The notes under the pieces were generated by a model, which saw only the letters and a list, made by a program, of their open reading frames with translations, ran no database searches and was not told the origin of the DNA. From positions 1,860,001 through 1,924,000 of the forward strand of contig NZ_CP138920.1 of NCBI RefSeq assembly GCF_047123815.1: a stretch of 64,000 nucleotides of DNA, read 5' to 3'. Both the position numbers and the translations under genes were made by a program. The stretch comes from Maricaulis sp017643475. Its GTDB lineage: Bacteria > Pseudomonadota > Alphaproteobacteria > Caulobacterales > Maricaulaceae. Positions 33,482 through 42,332 of the stretch are shown here, one piece after another (the first letter of the stretch is position 1; the number at the start of each line of letters is the position of its first letter).

Positions 33482-33667
33482 CGAGTGTCGTCTTCGGTTC
33501 TGCAGCAGGCCGGGGCGTCTATCACAGAATACGCCGGATTCCTAATCCTGGCGCGACGATCGATAATTTATTGGGTGTCGGCGCCGGGGTAGCACCACCC
33601 AAGCTTGCTTGAGGGCGCGCGGTTGGCATAGTGCGATGCGAGATTGCTAATTCAGCGAGGAAATCGC

Positions 33668-34291
33668 GTGTTCAAGTTCAATTCGATTCCAATTGACAAT
33701 CGAGACCGCCGTTTTCCTGAACCGGCATTTGGCGGCGTCGTTGAAGCGGTCTGCTCGGATGTTGGGGCGGTGTTCACTCGCGCTATTCGCGAGCGGTCTG
33801 GGGAGCAATTCTACGCTTTTGCTTTGATGGCCAGCGAGGATCTGGATCATATGGGAGCGGCCGCGATGACCGAGGAGCAATTTGCTTCCCTTTGGGAGCG
33901 GCGAGGGAACTTCATGCGCGCCTTCGGCGGGCCAGCGTACTATCGATGGTCGTGCGTGGAGTGGGAGGATGGAGAAAACCTCGACCGGCCGGGAGAACTT
34001 CGGACTAGTTTAGCAGCTATCGAAGAAATGATGCGGTAGATGACATCAGAAAGTGAGCTTGATGAACACGGGAACTCGTTTGGATGGAGTGAATATCGAG
34101 ACGCGTTCTTCGCGTCGATGATCGCTTCGTTGAAAAAGATGGATGCTGCACGCGTGTTTGCAGATGCAGGAGACCGTGATCGGTTTGTGTTTTTCGCGAC
34201 CATCACAGATTCAGAGTTCACATCCGCGTTGGAAAAGAAGTCTGTACAGGTTTTGAACCCGCCGGCGGCTCGGAAGTCATGGCAAAGGTGA
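33668..34291 (+). pseudogene. DUF4303-family gene with an in-frame TAG
   Basis: A single frame of 207 codons with the DUF4303 pattern: an N-terminal half FDAVF-like segment, EQFYAFALMASEDLDHMGAAAMTEEQF and YYRWSCVEWEDGE, and a C-terminal half FFASMIASLKKMDAARVFADAGDRDRFVFFATITDSEF. TAG at 34037-34039 separates them; the next codon is ATG, so the second half (83 aa, 34040-34291) could only be re-initiated. The start is GTG 33668 with GAGG 8 bp upstream. The full span fits the usual ~180-200-aa family length. The DNA here is visibly more AT-rich than its neighbours, hinting at transfer. In other bacteria this family often sits in toxin-immunity loci. Confidence 0.7.
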
Positions 34292-34321
34292 GGTTTCAGA
34301 ACACTCGTTTGGGGATGATAT

Positions 34322-34825
34322 CTAGCACAGCGCATCCACGCGCTGCAGGGCTGCCGTCACACCGCGCAGGGAAAACTCATAGGCCGCGGAGACGCCATCG
34401 CTCGTGGTGGCCTGGACACGCATGACCGAGCCGCGCCGCATGGAGCGGATGACACGGGGTTCGTCGTCGAGCTGGTCGAGGAAGCCTTCCTGGCCGTCGG
34501 TGAACATGGAATAGCGGCTGGAGCCGATGCGCACTTCCGGCGGGCTGGTGGGGCGCAGATCATAGCCGACCAGGATATTCGGCTGTTCTGTCACCGCGCC
34601 GTTCTGCCAGCTGGAGACGATGAAATAGACCGCGCCGTGTTCGTGATTGCGTGGCGCGCTGTCGGTCGGACGGCTGAGGGCGTAGCAGACTAGGCCCTGA
34701 TCGGTCTGACGTGTGAAAACACGCCAGTCGGTATACTCGCCGCGAAATTGCGGATCGGCCTGGGCCAGGGCGGCCGGAGCGAAACAGGTCAGGGAAAGAA
34801 GGGCGGCAGCAAGCAGACGGCGCAT
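34322..34825 (-). CDS. Invasion-associated locus B (IalB) family secreted protein
   Basis: A 167-aa protein with a Sec signal (LLAAALLSLTCFAPAALAQA). The family pattern is a repeated beta-strand fold: DWRVFTRQTDQGLVCYALSRP, VYFIVSSW, PNILVGYDLRP, VRIGSSRYSMFTDGQEGFL, SMRRGSVMRVQATTSDG and the final AALQRVDALC with the terminal Cys. IalB proteins are periplasmic and widespread in alphaproteobacteria without a clear role outside Bartonella. The start is ATG 34823-34825, with CCGGAGTG upstream. Confidence 0.8.
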   Translation of the reverse strand: MRRLLAAALLSLTCFAPAALAQADPQFRGEYTDWRVFTRQTDQGLVCYALSRPTDSAPRNHEHGAVYFIVSSWQNGAVTEQPNILVGYDLRPTSPPEVRIGSSRYSMFTDGQEGFLDQLDDEPRVIRSMRRGSVMRVQATTSDGVSAAYEFSLRGVTAALQRVDALC

Positions 34826-34932
34826 GGGCAGCGACACTCCGGTTAAATGCAACAGACACGAAACAAGCGCATCGACATGGCCGTTTCAAGGCAGGGTTAA
34901 CCGGAATTTACCGTCAGGAGATTGCCGGGAAG

Positions 34933-35454
34933 TTATCGGTGCGAACCGAATTTCTTCCAGCTGTCGGGAGATTTCAGTTCCGGGCCGCCGGGCATCAGCG
35001 GGCGTTCCGGATAACCGCCCATCGAGACCGTGCGATCATACAGCGTGACAGCGCAGGCGACTGAGACATTGACGCAGAACTTGGTCGGTATTTTCACGAT
35101 GTGGGCACAGCGTTCCTGCATCTCTGCGGTCAGGGATCCCCGCTCGCGTCCGAAAACATAGGCCGCGCATTTGGGATGGCGGAAGCTGGGGAGTTCAACG
35201 GCATCATCGGTCAATTCAATGCCGACCAGTTGGCAATTGGACGGCAACAGCATGTCATCCAGCCCGTCCCAGCCGTAATAGGGCAGGTGGTCCATGGATT
35301 TGGATGTGTCCGCATCATTGATCTCGCGCACCCGGTGGTGGGCATTGACCGAAAAGGCGAAGCTGGCGCCAAAAGCATGGGCGGTGCGCAGGATGGCCCC
35401 GAGATTCATCGGTTTGGAAATGCCTTCCGCGCCTACGGCAAAATATCCGCGCAT
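34933..35454 (-). CDS. SpoU/TrmH-family RNA 2'-O-methyltransferase
   Basis: A 173-aa SPOUT methylase. The knot motifs are NLGAILRTAHAFGAS (motif 1), AAYVFGRERGSLTAEM (motif 2) and VKIPTKFCVNVSVACAVTLYDR (motif 3, with the Asn used for catalysis). There is no N-terminal RNA-binding extension, so it resembles the short TrmL/TrmH group; whether tRNA or rRNA is the target cannot be told. It begins 9 bp after the isoaspartyl peptidase stop and is probably cotranscribed. Confidence 0.88.
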   Translation of the reverse strand: MRGYFAVGAEGISKPMNLGAILRTAHAFGASFAFSVNAHHRVREINDADTSKSMDHLPYYGWDGLDDMLLPSNCQLVGIELTDDAVELPSFRHPKCAAYVFGRERGSLTAEMQERCAHIVKIPTKFCVNVSVACAVTLYDRTVSMGGYPERPLMPGGPELKSPDSWKKFGSHR

Positions 35455-35463
35455 GGAGAAACC

Positions 35464-36327
35464 CTAGTCGACCGCGACACGAATTTCGCCGGCGGTGTTG
35501 ACGACCGCGCGTTTCATGCCGGGAGAATTGAAAATATCGACGACCGTGCCGTCACGTCCCACGGCGATGATACCGCCTTCTCCGCCCAGCTTGCCAACAG
35601 CATCTACAGTGGCGCGGGTGGCGTCGGTGACACTGGCGCCGCCGAACTCGATACGAGCCGCCAGGTCCTTGGCGGCTGCCAGTCGCATGAAAAACTCGCC
35701 CTGGCCGGTACAGGAAATGGCGACCTGGTCATCCGCCCAGGTGCCCGACCCGATGATCGGACAATCGCCTACCCTGCCTTCAAGCTTGTTCAGTGTTCCG
35801 CCCGTCGAGGTGGCCGCGGCAAGGCGTCCCTGGCTGTCCAGGGCAACAGCACCGACCGTGCCGGTGGGAAACTCACGATCGTCCGGCTCGGCCGCGGGGA
35901 CATAATAATCATTCACGCTCTCGACGCGTTCGAACGCGCCCAGGCTGGCGAAGTTTACCGCCCCATTGCCGGCGACCATGACATGCGGTGTCTTTTCCAT
36001 GACGGCCCGGGCCACCCGGATCGGGCTGACAAAGCCGGTCAGCGTGGCGACGGAACCGGCCGCGCGGCTTTCGCCGTCCATGATGGCAGCATCCAGCTCA
36101 TAGCTGCCGGCGGCGTTGGGGGAAGAGCCCTTGCCTGCCACGTAAAGTCCGGAGGCTTCCAGATCCTCGACCATAGCAGTCACGACATCGATTGCCCGGC
36201 CGCCGGAATGCAGCATGCTGCGACCGCGCTGCGCCAGGGCAGAAAGATGGGCACGCACATCCTTGTAATCATGATCGCCGAGAACGCCGGCGCCGCCATG
36301 AATGGCCAGGGCTGTGGGAGAGGTCAT
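35464..36327 (-). CDS. iaaA: Isoaspartyl peptidase / L-asparaginase (plant type, Ntn hydrolase)
   Basis: A 287-aa precursor that should self-cleave before Thr in FPTGTVGAVALD; the new N-terminal Thr is the nucleophile. AIHGGAGVL at the N-terminus, SPNAAGSYELDAAIMDGESRAAGSVA, and IGSGTWADDQVAISCTGQGEFFMR (the Gly-rich substrate loop) are typical. It hydrolyses isoaspartyl dipeptides and asparagine, and is involved in protein-damage and peptide turnover. The length is normal for bacterial members. It lies upstream of a SpoU methylase. Confidence 0.9.
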   Translation of the reverse strand: MTSPTALAIHGGAGVLGDHDYKDVRAHLSALAQRGRSMLHSGGRAIDVVTAMVEDLEASGLYVAGKGSSPNAAGSYELDAAIMDGESRAAGSVATLTGFVSPIRVARAVMEKTPHVMVAGNGAVNFASLGAFERVESVNDYYVPAAEPDDREFPTGTVGAVALDSQGRLAAATSTGGTLNKLEGRVGDCPIIGSGTWADDQVAISCTGQGEFFMRLAAAKDLAARIEFGGASVTDATRATVDAVGKLGGEGGIIAVGRDGTVVDIFNSPGMKRAVVNTAGEIRVAVD

Positions 36328-36429
36328 GGTCAGGGCTCCTCAAACCGCGAGTGATTTGGCGCCTCTAACATTACGCGCGGGGAAAGCGAACCAAATTTTG
36401 CCTGCGACACTTCTCCCCTGCGCCCGCGT

Positions 36430-36655
36430 GTCGCATATACCCGCTATGAAATTGTGGTTAAATGGTCAGGTCGAAACGCTTTGAGGGCGGTCTTTCCTAT
36501 CCCGGTGCCTTCCTCAAGCGTAGAGATGCACAGACCTGACCTGGTTTTGCTCACGCTCACGAGCAATACCGGCCATCCGGACAGGCAGTCTTCCCAGTCT
36601 GTCTGTCCTCTTCCCGACACGCGCGACCTGGACGCAGGTCGCGCGTTTTCTTTTC
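36430..36655 (+). ncRNA. Candidate structured small RNA ending in an intrinsic terminator
   Basis: This lies in the 383-bp gene-free stretch between the isoaspartyl peptidase and SDR genes. Three stems follow in order: GGT-t-TTGCTC...GAGCAA-t-ACC (36543-36570), a 10-bp stem GGACAGGCAG/CTGTCTGTCC (36579-36608, one G-U), and a terminator stem ACGCGCGACCT/AGGTCGCGCGT (36619-36646) with TTTTCTTTT. A terminator in front of, not after, the SDR gene implies that a transcript ends here, so an independent RNA or an attenuated leader is likely. No match to 6S, SRP or RNase P RNA could be made by eye. The 5' end is unknown; the given start is a guess. Confidence 0.45.
36619..36655 (+). terminator. Intrinsic terminator 55 bp before the SDR gene
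   Basis: An 11-bp stem ACGCGCGACCT / AGGTCGCGCGT with a 6-nt loop, then TTTTCTTTT. It is strong by appearance and ends the candidate small RNA. Confidence 0.85.
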
Positions 36656-36710
36656 GCCGGCGACGCGTTATGTCCCTTGGATAAATTCAACGTCGAGGGG
36701 ATGAATTCCG

Positions 36711-37493
36711 ATGAAACTTGACTCTTCCATCGCCGCCATCGTGACCGGCGGTGCTTCCGGTTTGGGCGAAGGTACGGCACGCCGCCTGGCGGCCGAGGGC
36801 GCGAAAGTCGCTATTTTTGACATGAACGTCGAGCGCGGCGAACAGGTCGCCAGCGAAATCGGTGGTGTGTTCTGTCACGTCAATGTCGCCGACGAGGACA
36901 GCGTCAATGCCGGTTTTGAAAAGGCCCGCGCCGCTCACGGCCAGGAACGTGTTTTGGTGAATTGTGCCGGCATTGGTGCAGCGGAAAAGACCGCGCGCCG
37001 TTCCGGTTCCACCGGCGAGGTATCGGCACACGATATGGGCCGCTTCACCCGCGTCATCTCGATCAATCTCATCGGTTCCTTCATGTGTGCAGCCAAGGCG
37101 GCTGAAGGCATGATGGGCCTGGACCCGCTGGACGGCTCCGGCCGCGGCGTCATCATCCACACCGCATCGGTGGCGGCACAGGACGGCCAGATCGGCCAGG
37201 TCGCCTATTCTGCCTCGAAGGGCGGTATCTATGGCATGACCCTGCCGATGGCCCGCGATCTCGCCAAGGAAGGTATTCGTGTGAACACGATCCTGCCGGG
37301 CTTCTTTGAAACACCGATCTATCAGCAGATGCCGCCGGAAGTGAAAGTGAACCTCGCTGCGCACCTGCAATTCCCGCAGCGTTTCGGCACGCCGGAAGAA
37401 TATGCGGACCTGGTGAACTTCATGGTCTCCAGCGACTACATCAATGCCGAGTGTGTCCGTCTGGACGCCGGCGCCCGCATGCCTCCGAAATAG
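36711..37493 (+). CDS. SDR-family dehydrogenase, HSD17B10-like (3-hydroxyacyl-CoA dehydrogenase type II)
   Basis: A 260-aa NAD-dependent short-chain dehydrogenase. The coenzyme loop is TGGASGLGEGTARRL; FDMNVERGEQVA gives an acidic residue after strand 2 (NAD preference); NCAGIGAAEKT and the catalytic Ser (HTASVAA), Tyr and Lys (YSASKGG) follow. PGFFETPIYQQMPPEV and QFPQRFGTPEEYADLV match the HSD10/type II 3-hydroxyacyl-CoA dehydrogenases that act on branched and short chain acyl-CoAs. It is a single gene with a terminator on each side. Confidence 0.88.
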   Translation: MKLDSSIAAIVTGGASGLGEGTARRLAAEGAKVAIFDMNVERGEQVASEIGGVFCHVNVADEDSVNAGFEKARAAHGQERVLVNCAGIGAAEKTARRSGSTGEVSAHDMGRFTRVISINLIGSFMCAAKAAEGMMGLDPLDGSGRGVIIHTASVAAQDGQIGQVAYSASKGGIYGMTLPMARDLAKEGIRVNTILPGFFETPIYQQMPPEVKVNLAAHLQFPQRFGTPEEYADLVNFMVSSDYINAECVRLDAGARMPPK

Positions 37494-37529
37494 GGCTCGG
37501 CGGTAAGCAACAAAGCAAATCTGTTATGC

Positions 37530-37563
37530 AAAAACGGTGACCTCAAGGTCGCCGTTTTTCTTA
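37530..37563 (+). terminator. Intrinsic terminator after the SDR gene
   Basis: The stem AAAACGGTGACC / GGTCGCCGTTTT (one mismatch) with a TCAA loop, then TTTTTCTTATT. Confidence 0.85.
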
Positions 37564-37668
37564 TTAAAAGCAATTAATTAACCCGTTTTTATTTGTTGCA
37601 AATATGTCGCATAATCAAACAAAAAAGCTGAAGGAACCCTGTTTTGCGAAGATGTCGCAGGTATAGCG

Positions 37669-37716
37669 CAGTTGATAATCATTCCTAAATATGATGCATT
37701 TGAAAATCATTCTTAA
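37669..37716. promoter_or_regulatory. Two tandem Fur-like boxes before the TonB receptor
   Basis: gttgataatcattcc (from 37671) and tttgaaaatcattctt (from 37700) share the (A/G)AAAATCATTC-type core of Fur sites, 29 bp apart, inside a conspicuously AT-rich 266-bp leader. Iron repression of the siderophore receptor is expected from this position. Confidence 0.6.
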
Positions 37717-37759
37717 AAGCTTTTACCGGCGCAGATATCTATTGAGTGGGACCACACAA

Positions 37760-39877
37760 ATGAAACTTCGAGTCACGAACTTACTTACCGCTAGCGCGAT
37801 TGCTCTCAGTGTCGCCGCTCCGGCTGCATTCGCCCAGGATTCGGGTGGAGTTGCTGATCAGATCGTCGTTACCGGCACATACCTGTATACTGACCAGGTC
37901 AATGCGCTGCGCACGCCGACTCCAATTGTCGACGTTCCGCAGAGCTTGACGATTGTTACCGCGGATCAATTCCACCAGCAGGGCTTTGATAGCGTTGGTG
38001 ACATTATCAATTACATCCCGGGCGTCTCCAATTCCCAAGGTGAAGGTCATCGTGATGCCGTGGTGTTCCGCGGTGTTCGGTCCACAGCCGACTTCTTCAT
38101 CGACGGTGTTCGTGACGATGTCCAGTACTATCGCCCGCTCTATAATATCGAACAGGTAGAGATCCTGCGTGGTCCAAATGCGCTATTGTTTGGTCGCGGG
38201 GGTACTGGCGGCATTTTGAATCGTGTCACGAAAAAGGGTGTTCTCGGTGAGGATTTCACCGGCTACCGCGCGTCTGTTGATACGTTTGGTGCGTTCGGTG
38301 TGGAGCTGGACACGAATTTGTCCACGAGCGACAGCTCCGCAATTCGCCTCAACGCGATGTACGACAGTCTCAACAATCACCGAGATTTTTATGATGGCGA
38401 GCAGATCGGTCTAAACCCGACAGCTCATTTCGAGTTGTCTTCAGCAACGACGTTGGATCTCTCCTATGAGTTCATCGACCACGAACGTTTCATCGATCGT
38501 GGTATTCCGACCGGCACCAACGGCGAACCTGTCGAGGCGTTCCAGGACATCGTATTCGGTGATCCGGAACTTAATACGACTGAGCTCCAGGCGCATATTT
38601 TCCGCGCGACACTCCAGCACCGTTTCTCTGACACGCTCAAGGGCCGTGTCAGCGCGTTTTACGGTGACTACGACAAGATGTACCAGAATCTCTATGCATC
38701 TGGCTACGACCCGGCCAATTCGCCGAATGTCGTTACCCTGGACGGCTACCTCGATACGACCCAGCGTCAGAACTTGATTCTGTCGGGTGATCTGATTGGT
38801 GAGTTCCAGATGGGTGGTCTGCGTCATACCGTCGTTGCGGGCGTTGAATACATCGACACCGTGAACAACAACGATCGCTACAACACCTTCTTCGACCAAA
38901 CTTCAGACGACAATGAGAGCTTCATCATTGAGCGTCCGTTGAACATCCGCGGTGGCGTTGGCGTCAATGCAAGCGGCGATCCGACCAGCAATGATTTCAC
39001 CGTTTCGATTAATGACGACACCGAAGCAGACGTATCCGTATTCTCGGTCTATCTTCAAGATGAGATCGAGATCTCCGAAAAACTAGACATCATTATCGGT
39101 GCTCGTTTCGACAGCTTCGACATCGACGTCTACAACGTCGTTGCAGACGAAAGCCGTTCGCGTACCGACGAGGAAATCTCTCCGCGTTTCGGCGTCGTCT
39201 ATAAGCCGATGGAAAACGTCTCTCTGTACGGCAGCTATTCCGAGAGTTTCCTGCCCCGTAGTGGCGAGCAGTTCGCCAATATCAACGGCAGCAATAACGC
39301 TCTCGACCCGAACACATACACGAACGTGGAAGCAGGCGTTAAATGGGATTTCTCCTCAAATCTCAGCTTCACTGCTGCGGTGTTTGAGATCGAGCAGAGT
39401 TCTCCGCAGGTTGCCGACAATGATCCGTCCACGCTTGACGTGATAGACTCCGAGACGACGGGCTTTGAAGCTCAGTTGCAGGGTCAGCTTACCGACCAGT
39501 GGTTCGTGTCCGCTGGCTACAGCCGACTAAATGGTGAAATCGTCAATCGCAATGGAGCAACGGGCCTGCGTCCGCGGGAGTTGCCCGAAAACATGTTCTC
39601 GATCTGGTCCGGCTTTCAGCTCAACGACCAGTTCGGCTTTGGCGCTGGATTGACCTATCAGGATGAGAGTTTCATCAACAATTCGAACTCGGCGGTTCTG
39701 CCGGCATTTACACGTGTAGACGCCGCTGTTTTCTACGACGTGTCGGATAATTTCCGCGTGCAGTTGAACGTCGAGAACTTGACAGATGAGCTCTATTTCC
39801 CGAACTCGCACAGCACGCACCAGGCAACTGTTGGGGCTCCGCTGAACGCACGCCTCACGATTAGCGGTCAGTTCTGA
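37760..39877 (+). CDS. TonB-dependent siderophore receptor
   Basis: A 705-aa outer-membrane receptor. The signal peptide (LLTASAIALSVAAPAAFAQ) is followed by a TonB-box-like DQIVVTGTYL, then the plug domain (VDVPQSLTIVTADQFHQQGFDSVGDIINYIPGVSNSQGE, RGVRSTADFFIDGVRDDVQYYRPLYNIEQVEILRGPNALLFGRGGTGGILNRVTK, the last typical of ferrichrome-type receptors). The 22-strand barrel ends LRTT..ARLTISGQF with the C-terminal aromatic. The start is set at MKLRVTN, after GAGTGGGA; an upstream in-frame ATG precedes it by 23 codons and overlaps the Fur-like boxes. No siderophore synthesis genes are in the window. Confidence 0.93.
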   Translation: MKLRVTNLLTASAIALSVAAPAAFAQDSGGVADQIVVTGTYLYTDQVNALRTPTPIVDVPQSLTIVTADQFHQQGFDSVGDIINYIPGVSNSQGEGHRDAVVFRGVRSTADFFIDGVRDDVQYYRPLYNIEQVEILRGPNALLFGRGGTGGILNRVTKKGVLGEDFTGYRASVDTFGAFGVELDTNLSTSDSSAIRLNAMYDSLNNHRDFYDGEQIGLNPTAHFELSSATTLDLSYEFIDHERFIDRGIPTGTNGEPVEAFQDIVFGDPELNTTELQAHIFRATLQHRFSDTLKGRVSAFYGDYDKMYQNLYASGYDPANSPNVVTLDGYLDTTQRQNLILSGDLIGEFQMGGLRHTVVAGVEYIDTVNNNDRYNTFFDQTSDDNESFIIERPLNIRGGVGVNASGDPTSNDFTVSINDDTEADVSVFSVYLQDEIEISEKLDIIIGARFDSFDIDVYNVVADESRSRTDEEISPRFGVVYKPMENVSLYGSYSESFLPRSGEQFANINGSNNALDPNTYTNVEAGVKWDFSSNLSFTAAVFEIEQSSPQVADNDPSTLDVIDSETTGFEAQLQGQLTDQWFVSAGYSRLNGEIVNRNGATGLRPRELPENMFSIWSGFQLNDQFGFGAGLTYQDESFINNSNSAVLPAFTRVDAAVFYDVSDNFRVQLNVENLTDELYFPNSHSTHQATVGAPLNARLTISGQF

Positions 39878-39914
39878 TTTTGGAAGTTGGTTCGTTACGA
39901 GCTGAAAAATGAGG

Positions 39915-39945
39915 AAGCCGGGGCGGCGCGCCCCGGCTTTTTCGA
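39915..39945. terminator. Intrinsic terminator after the TonB receptor
   Basis: An 11-bp perfect stem AAGCCGGGGCG / CGCCCCGGCTT with a 3-nt loop, then TTTTTC. It lies between convergent genes. Confidence 0.9.
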
Positions 39946-39965
39946 TTCAGGAACGGGCTTGAAGA

Positions 39966-40487
39966 CTATTCGACTTCCGGCCTGACAATGTCATCGCCCA
40001 GATTGGCCATGACATCGCGGGCATCGAAGGCGCGCGGATGGTCGGGTTTGTCGCCGTGGCCGAGAACGATTTCTGCACTGGCCTCGTATCGAGTGCTTTC
40101 ACGCGGCGGGATGTCATCCCAGAAGGGGTCATACATGCCTCGCCAGCCCCATCGGGGGTGGAAATAGGCATAATGAACGCCGAATGCGTCGTAGCGGCGA
40201 CGTCGATCTCGGTAGCGAGTCTCGGAATCAACCGCTCGCTCGACCAATTGAAAATAATCATAGCCGTTCTCAACCGTGAGCTCCGCGCTGCGATAGAGCA
40301 GATATAGTTCAACCGTGTCGCGGTCCGTCAGGGCATTGCCGCCAAAGGAGACGCGGAACCGGTTCTGTTCGATGCGGGTTTCTTCGAACCCCCAGCGTTC
40401 GCCCGTCGCGGACTGATAGGGCGTTGGAACTGCCGCACAGGCGCCAAGAGTAGCCGCTGCTGCCAGCGTCAGGAGAAAGCGTTTCAT
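39966..40487 (-). CDS. CC0125/CC1285-family lipoprotein
   Basis: A 173-aa protein with lipobox LAAAATLGACA. The conserved stretch PTPYQSATGERWGFEETRIEQNRFRVSFGGNALTDRDTVELYLLYRSAELTVENGYDYFQLV matches the Caulobacter CC0125/CC1285 lipoprotein family; a Tyr/Trp-rich middle (YDAFGVHYAYFHPRWGWRG) and an acidic C-terminus follow. The function is unknown. The start was chosen at MKRFLLT because GGTGGAG lies upstream and the signal peptide starts there. Confidence 0.78.
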   Translation of the reverse strand: MKRFLLTLAAAATLGACAAVPTPYQSATGERWGFEETRIEQNRFRVSFGGNALTDRDTVELYLLYRSAELTVENGYDYFQLVERAVDSETRYRDRRRRYDAFGVHYAYFHPRWGWRGMYDPFWDDIPPRESTRYEASAEIVLGHGDKPDHPRAFDARDVMANLGDDIVRPEVE

Positions 40488-40593
40488 TGGAAACTCCACC
40501 AGTCTTCGTCCTCGCAAATCAAAGTATGACCCGAGTTGCGCGCGAGGAAAGGAGAAATTCCAAAAAAAGAGTGCTTCCCATCGCCGCGAGGGC

Positions 40594-40869
40594 CTAGTTT
40601 AACCGAAGCTCGATGTCCGCGCTGGACCATTCCGCCGGGCCAATCAGGCCGCGATGAGCGATGCGTACCGTATGGATCACCGCGTGGATCTCCTGTCGCC
40701 AGAAACTCAGGAAGCGCAATAGTCGCGGGTAGCGTGGCGCCATGTCATTGGTCTGCCACAGAAAGCTCTGGAGCAGGCTGGGATGGTCCGGCAGGTAATA
40801 CAGGATCTCCGCCGTCGTGAGCCGTTTTCCGTTCAGCTGGGACGTAAAGTCCCGATCAATCTCCATCAT
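40594..40869 (-). CDS. Usg-family protein
   Basis: A 91-aa cytosolic protein. The pattern TSQLNGKRLTTAEILYYLPDHPSLLQSFLWQTNDMAPRYPRLLRFLSFWRQEIHAVIHTVRIAH is that of the Usg family, first noted as a short gene near trp genes and conserved in alphaproteobacteria. Two adjacent ATGs at the start follow a strong AAAGGAGG. No tryptophan genes are nearby. The molecular function is unknown. Confidence 0.82.
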   Translation of the reverse strand: MMEIDRDFTSQLNGKRLTTAEILYYLPDHPSLLQSFLWQTNDMAPRYPRLLRFLSFWRQEIHAVIHTVRIAHRGLIGPAEWSSADIELRLN

Positions 40870-40943
40870 CTTGGCCTCCTTTCGCTAAGCGTGGAGCTCT
40901 TCAAGATTATGAGAAATTGCTGAACGGAATCTGACCGGTGCGT

Positions 40944-42233
40944 TTACCGCAAATCCATTTCCAGGATTGTGGTTGTGGGGCGTTCTTGATCCGGATCGCT
41001 GCCGTCCTCCGGGAATAGCGGCCAGGCACCATTGGCTACCAACCAGGCCCGGCCGTCGGCCAGGTCGACCAGCGTCGGCTCGGTGCCCGGACTCATGTCC
41101 GGGTGTCCGCGCAGCAGAACCTCGACATTCTCGACAGCCGTGCCCTCGTCATTCAGGTCGATCGCCATCATCTGGTGCGGACGGGCACCGTTGCGTACGG
41201 CGACCAGACGCCCGTCGCGTGTGTTGAGCAGGCCGTCGATACCAATCAGCGAGACATCATTCGGACGAACCAGCGTCACGGACTGGTCTCCCAGATCAAC
41301 GCGCCAGATGCCCATGGAATAGTCCGCCACATAGAGTGCGCCACGGGCCAGCGCGACACCCTGCAGGTTCACAAAACGCGGATCCTCGGCCAGGACTTCC
41401 AGCTGCCCGGACACGCTGTCGAGGACATAGACGCGCGGGGCACGGCTGTCAGAGACATATACGATCCCGTCGCGAACGACGAAGTCGGCCATCTGCTGGG
41501 CGCCTTCGATTTCATAACGGCGATAAAGATCGCCGGTCATCAGGTCGAAGGCGAACAGCGCGGTGCCTTCTTCCTCGCCCTCTTCCATCGGGGTTTGCGG
41601 AACCACACCGGATGCGGCCCACACGAGGCGGGTACGGTCATCCACAGCAACGCCAAACACGGACCAAAGCCCGTCATCACGGTCAGCGAAGACGATCGGT
41701 TCATCGCGGGCGAACGGTTCCAGCAGGATGATCTGACGCTGGGCCACGGAGGACAGGAAAAGACGGTCCGTCTCGATGTCCATGGCCACGCCCTCAATCA
41801 GCGCATCCGGCAAGTCGACCACGGCAAAACGCTCGGCCTGGCCAGTCGCGGCGGCATTGGCTTCCAGCGAAGCGATGATCGCATCATACCTTGCTGTGTC
41901 GGCCTCGCGCAGCATGGCCTCAGCTCGGGAGGGGTCATAGGTCAGACCGGCGGCAACCATCGCATCGAGTGCTTCGAAGGCGTCATTCGCGTTACCCCCC
42001 CGGTTTGCGACCGCAAAAAGTCCTCCCAGGGCTGCTGGATGAGCCGGTTTCAGCGCCAGCACCGCTTCCAGCGCGCGCTTTGCGGCTTCCAGATCTCCTT
42101 GTCCGAAATAGGATTGCGCCAGGCCGAACAGTTCGGTTGAGACTGTTTGTGGTGTTGGTGCTTCCGTTTCCTGCGCCATGGCCGGTGCCGAAAGACCCAA
42201 TGAAACCGCAAGGGCAAGAATTTGATTTCGCAC
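40944..42233 (-). CDS. Secreted protein with a TPR segment and a beta-propeller (SMP-30/NHL-like)
   Basis: 429 aa. A signal peptide (QILALAVSLGLSAPAMAQ) precedes a short TPR-like helix pair (LFGLAQSYFGQGDLEAAKRALEAVLALKPAHPAALGGLF) and a six-bladed propeller: IEGVAMDIETDRLFLSSVAQRQIILLEP, SVFGVAVDDRTRLVWAASG, GIVYVSDSRAPRVYVLDSVSGQLEVL, LQGVALARGALYVADYSMGIWRVDL and so on. The start GTG 42231-42233 has GGGGAG 8 bp upstream and leads straight into the signal peptide. Downstream of broken ytoQ on the same strand, perhaps one unit. The function is unknown. Confidence 0.7.
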   Translation of the reverse strand: MRNQILALAVSLGLSAPAMAQETEAPTPQTVSTELFGLAQSYFGQGDLEAAKRALEAVLALKPAHPAALGGLFAVANRGGNANDAFEALDAMVAAGLTYDPSRAEAMLREADTARYDAIIASLEANAAATGQAERFAVVDLPDALIEGVAMDIETDRLFLSSVAQRQIILLEPFARDEPIVFADRDDGLWSVFGVAVDDRTRLVWAASGVVPQTPMEEGEEEGTALFAFDLMTGDLYRRYEIEGAQQMADFVVRDGIVYVSDSRAPRVYVLDSVSGQLEVLAEDPRFVNLQGVALARGALYVADYSMGIWRVDLGDQSVTLVRPNDVSLIGIDGLLNTRDGRLVAVRNGARPHQMMAIDLNDEGTAVENVEVLLRGHPDMSPGTEPTLVDLADGRAWLVANGAWPLFPEDGSDPDQERPTTTILEMDLR

Positions 42234-42332
42234 AGCTATTACTCCCCGAAAGCGCAACCCCGATTGCGCTTGACGGGGGCAGCTTACCAAATGAGACGCC
42301 CTGATCCAAAGCTCCGCATCATGACGATGTTG

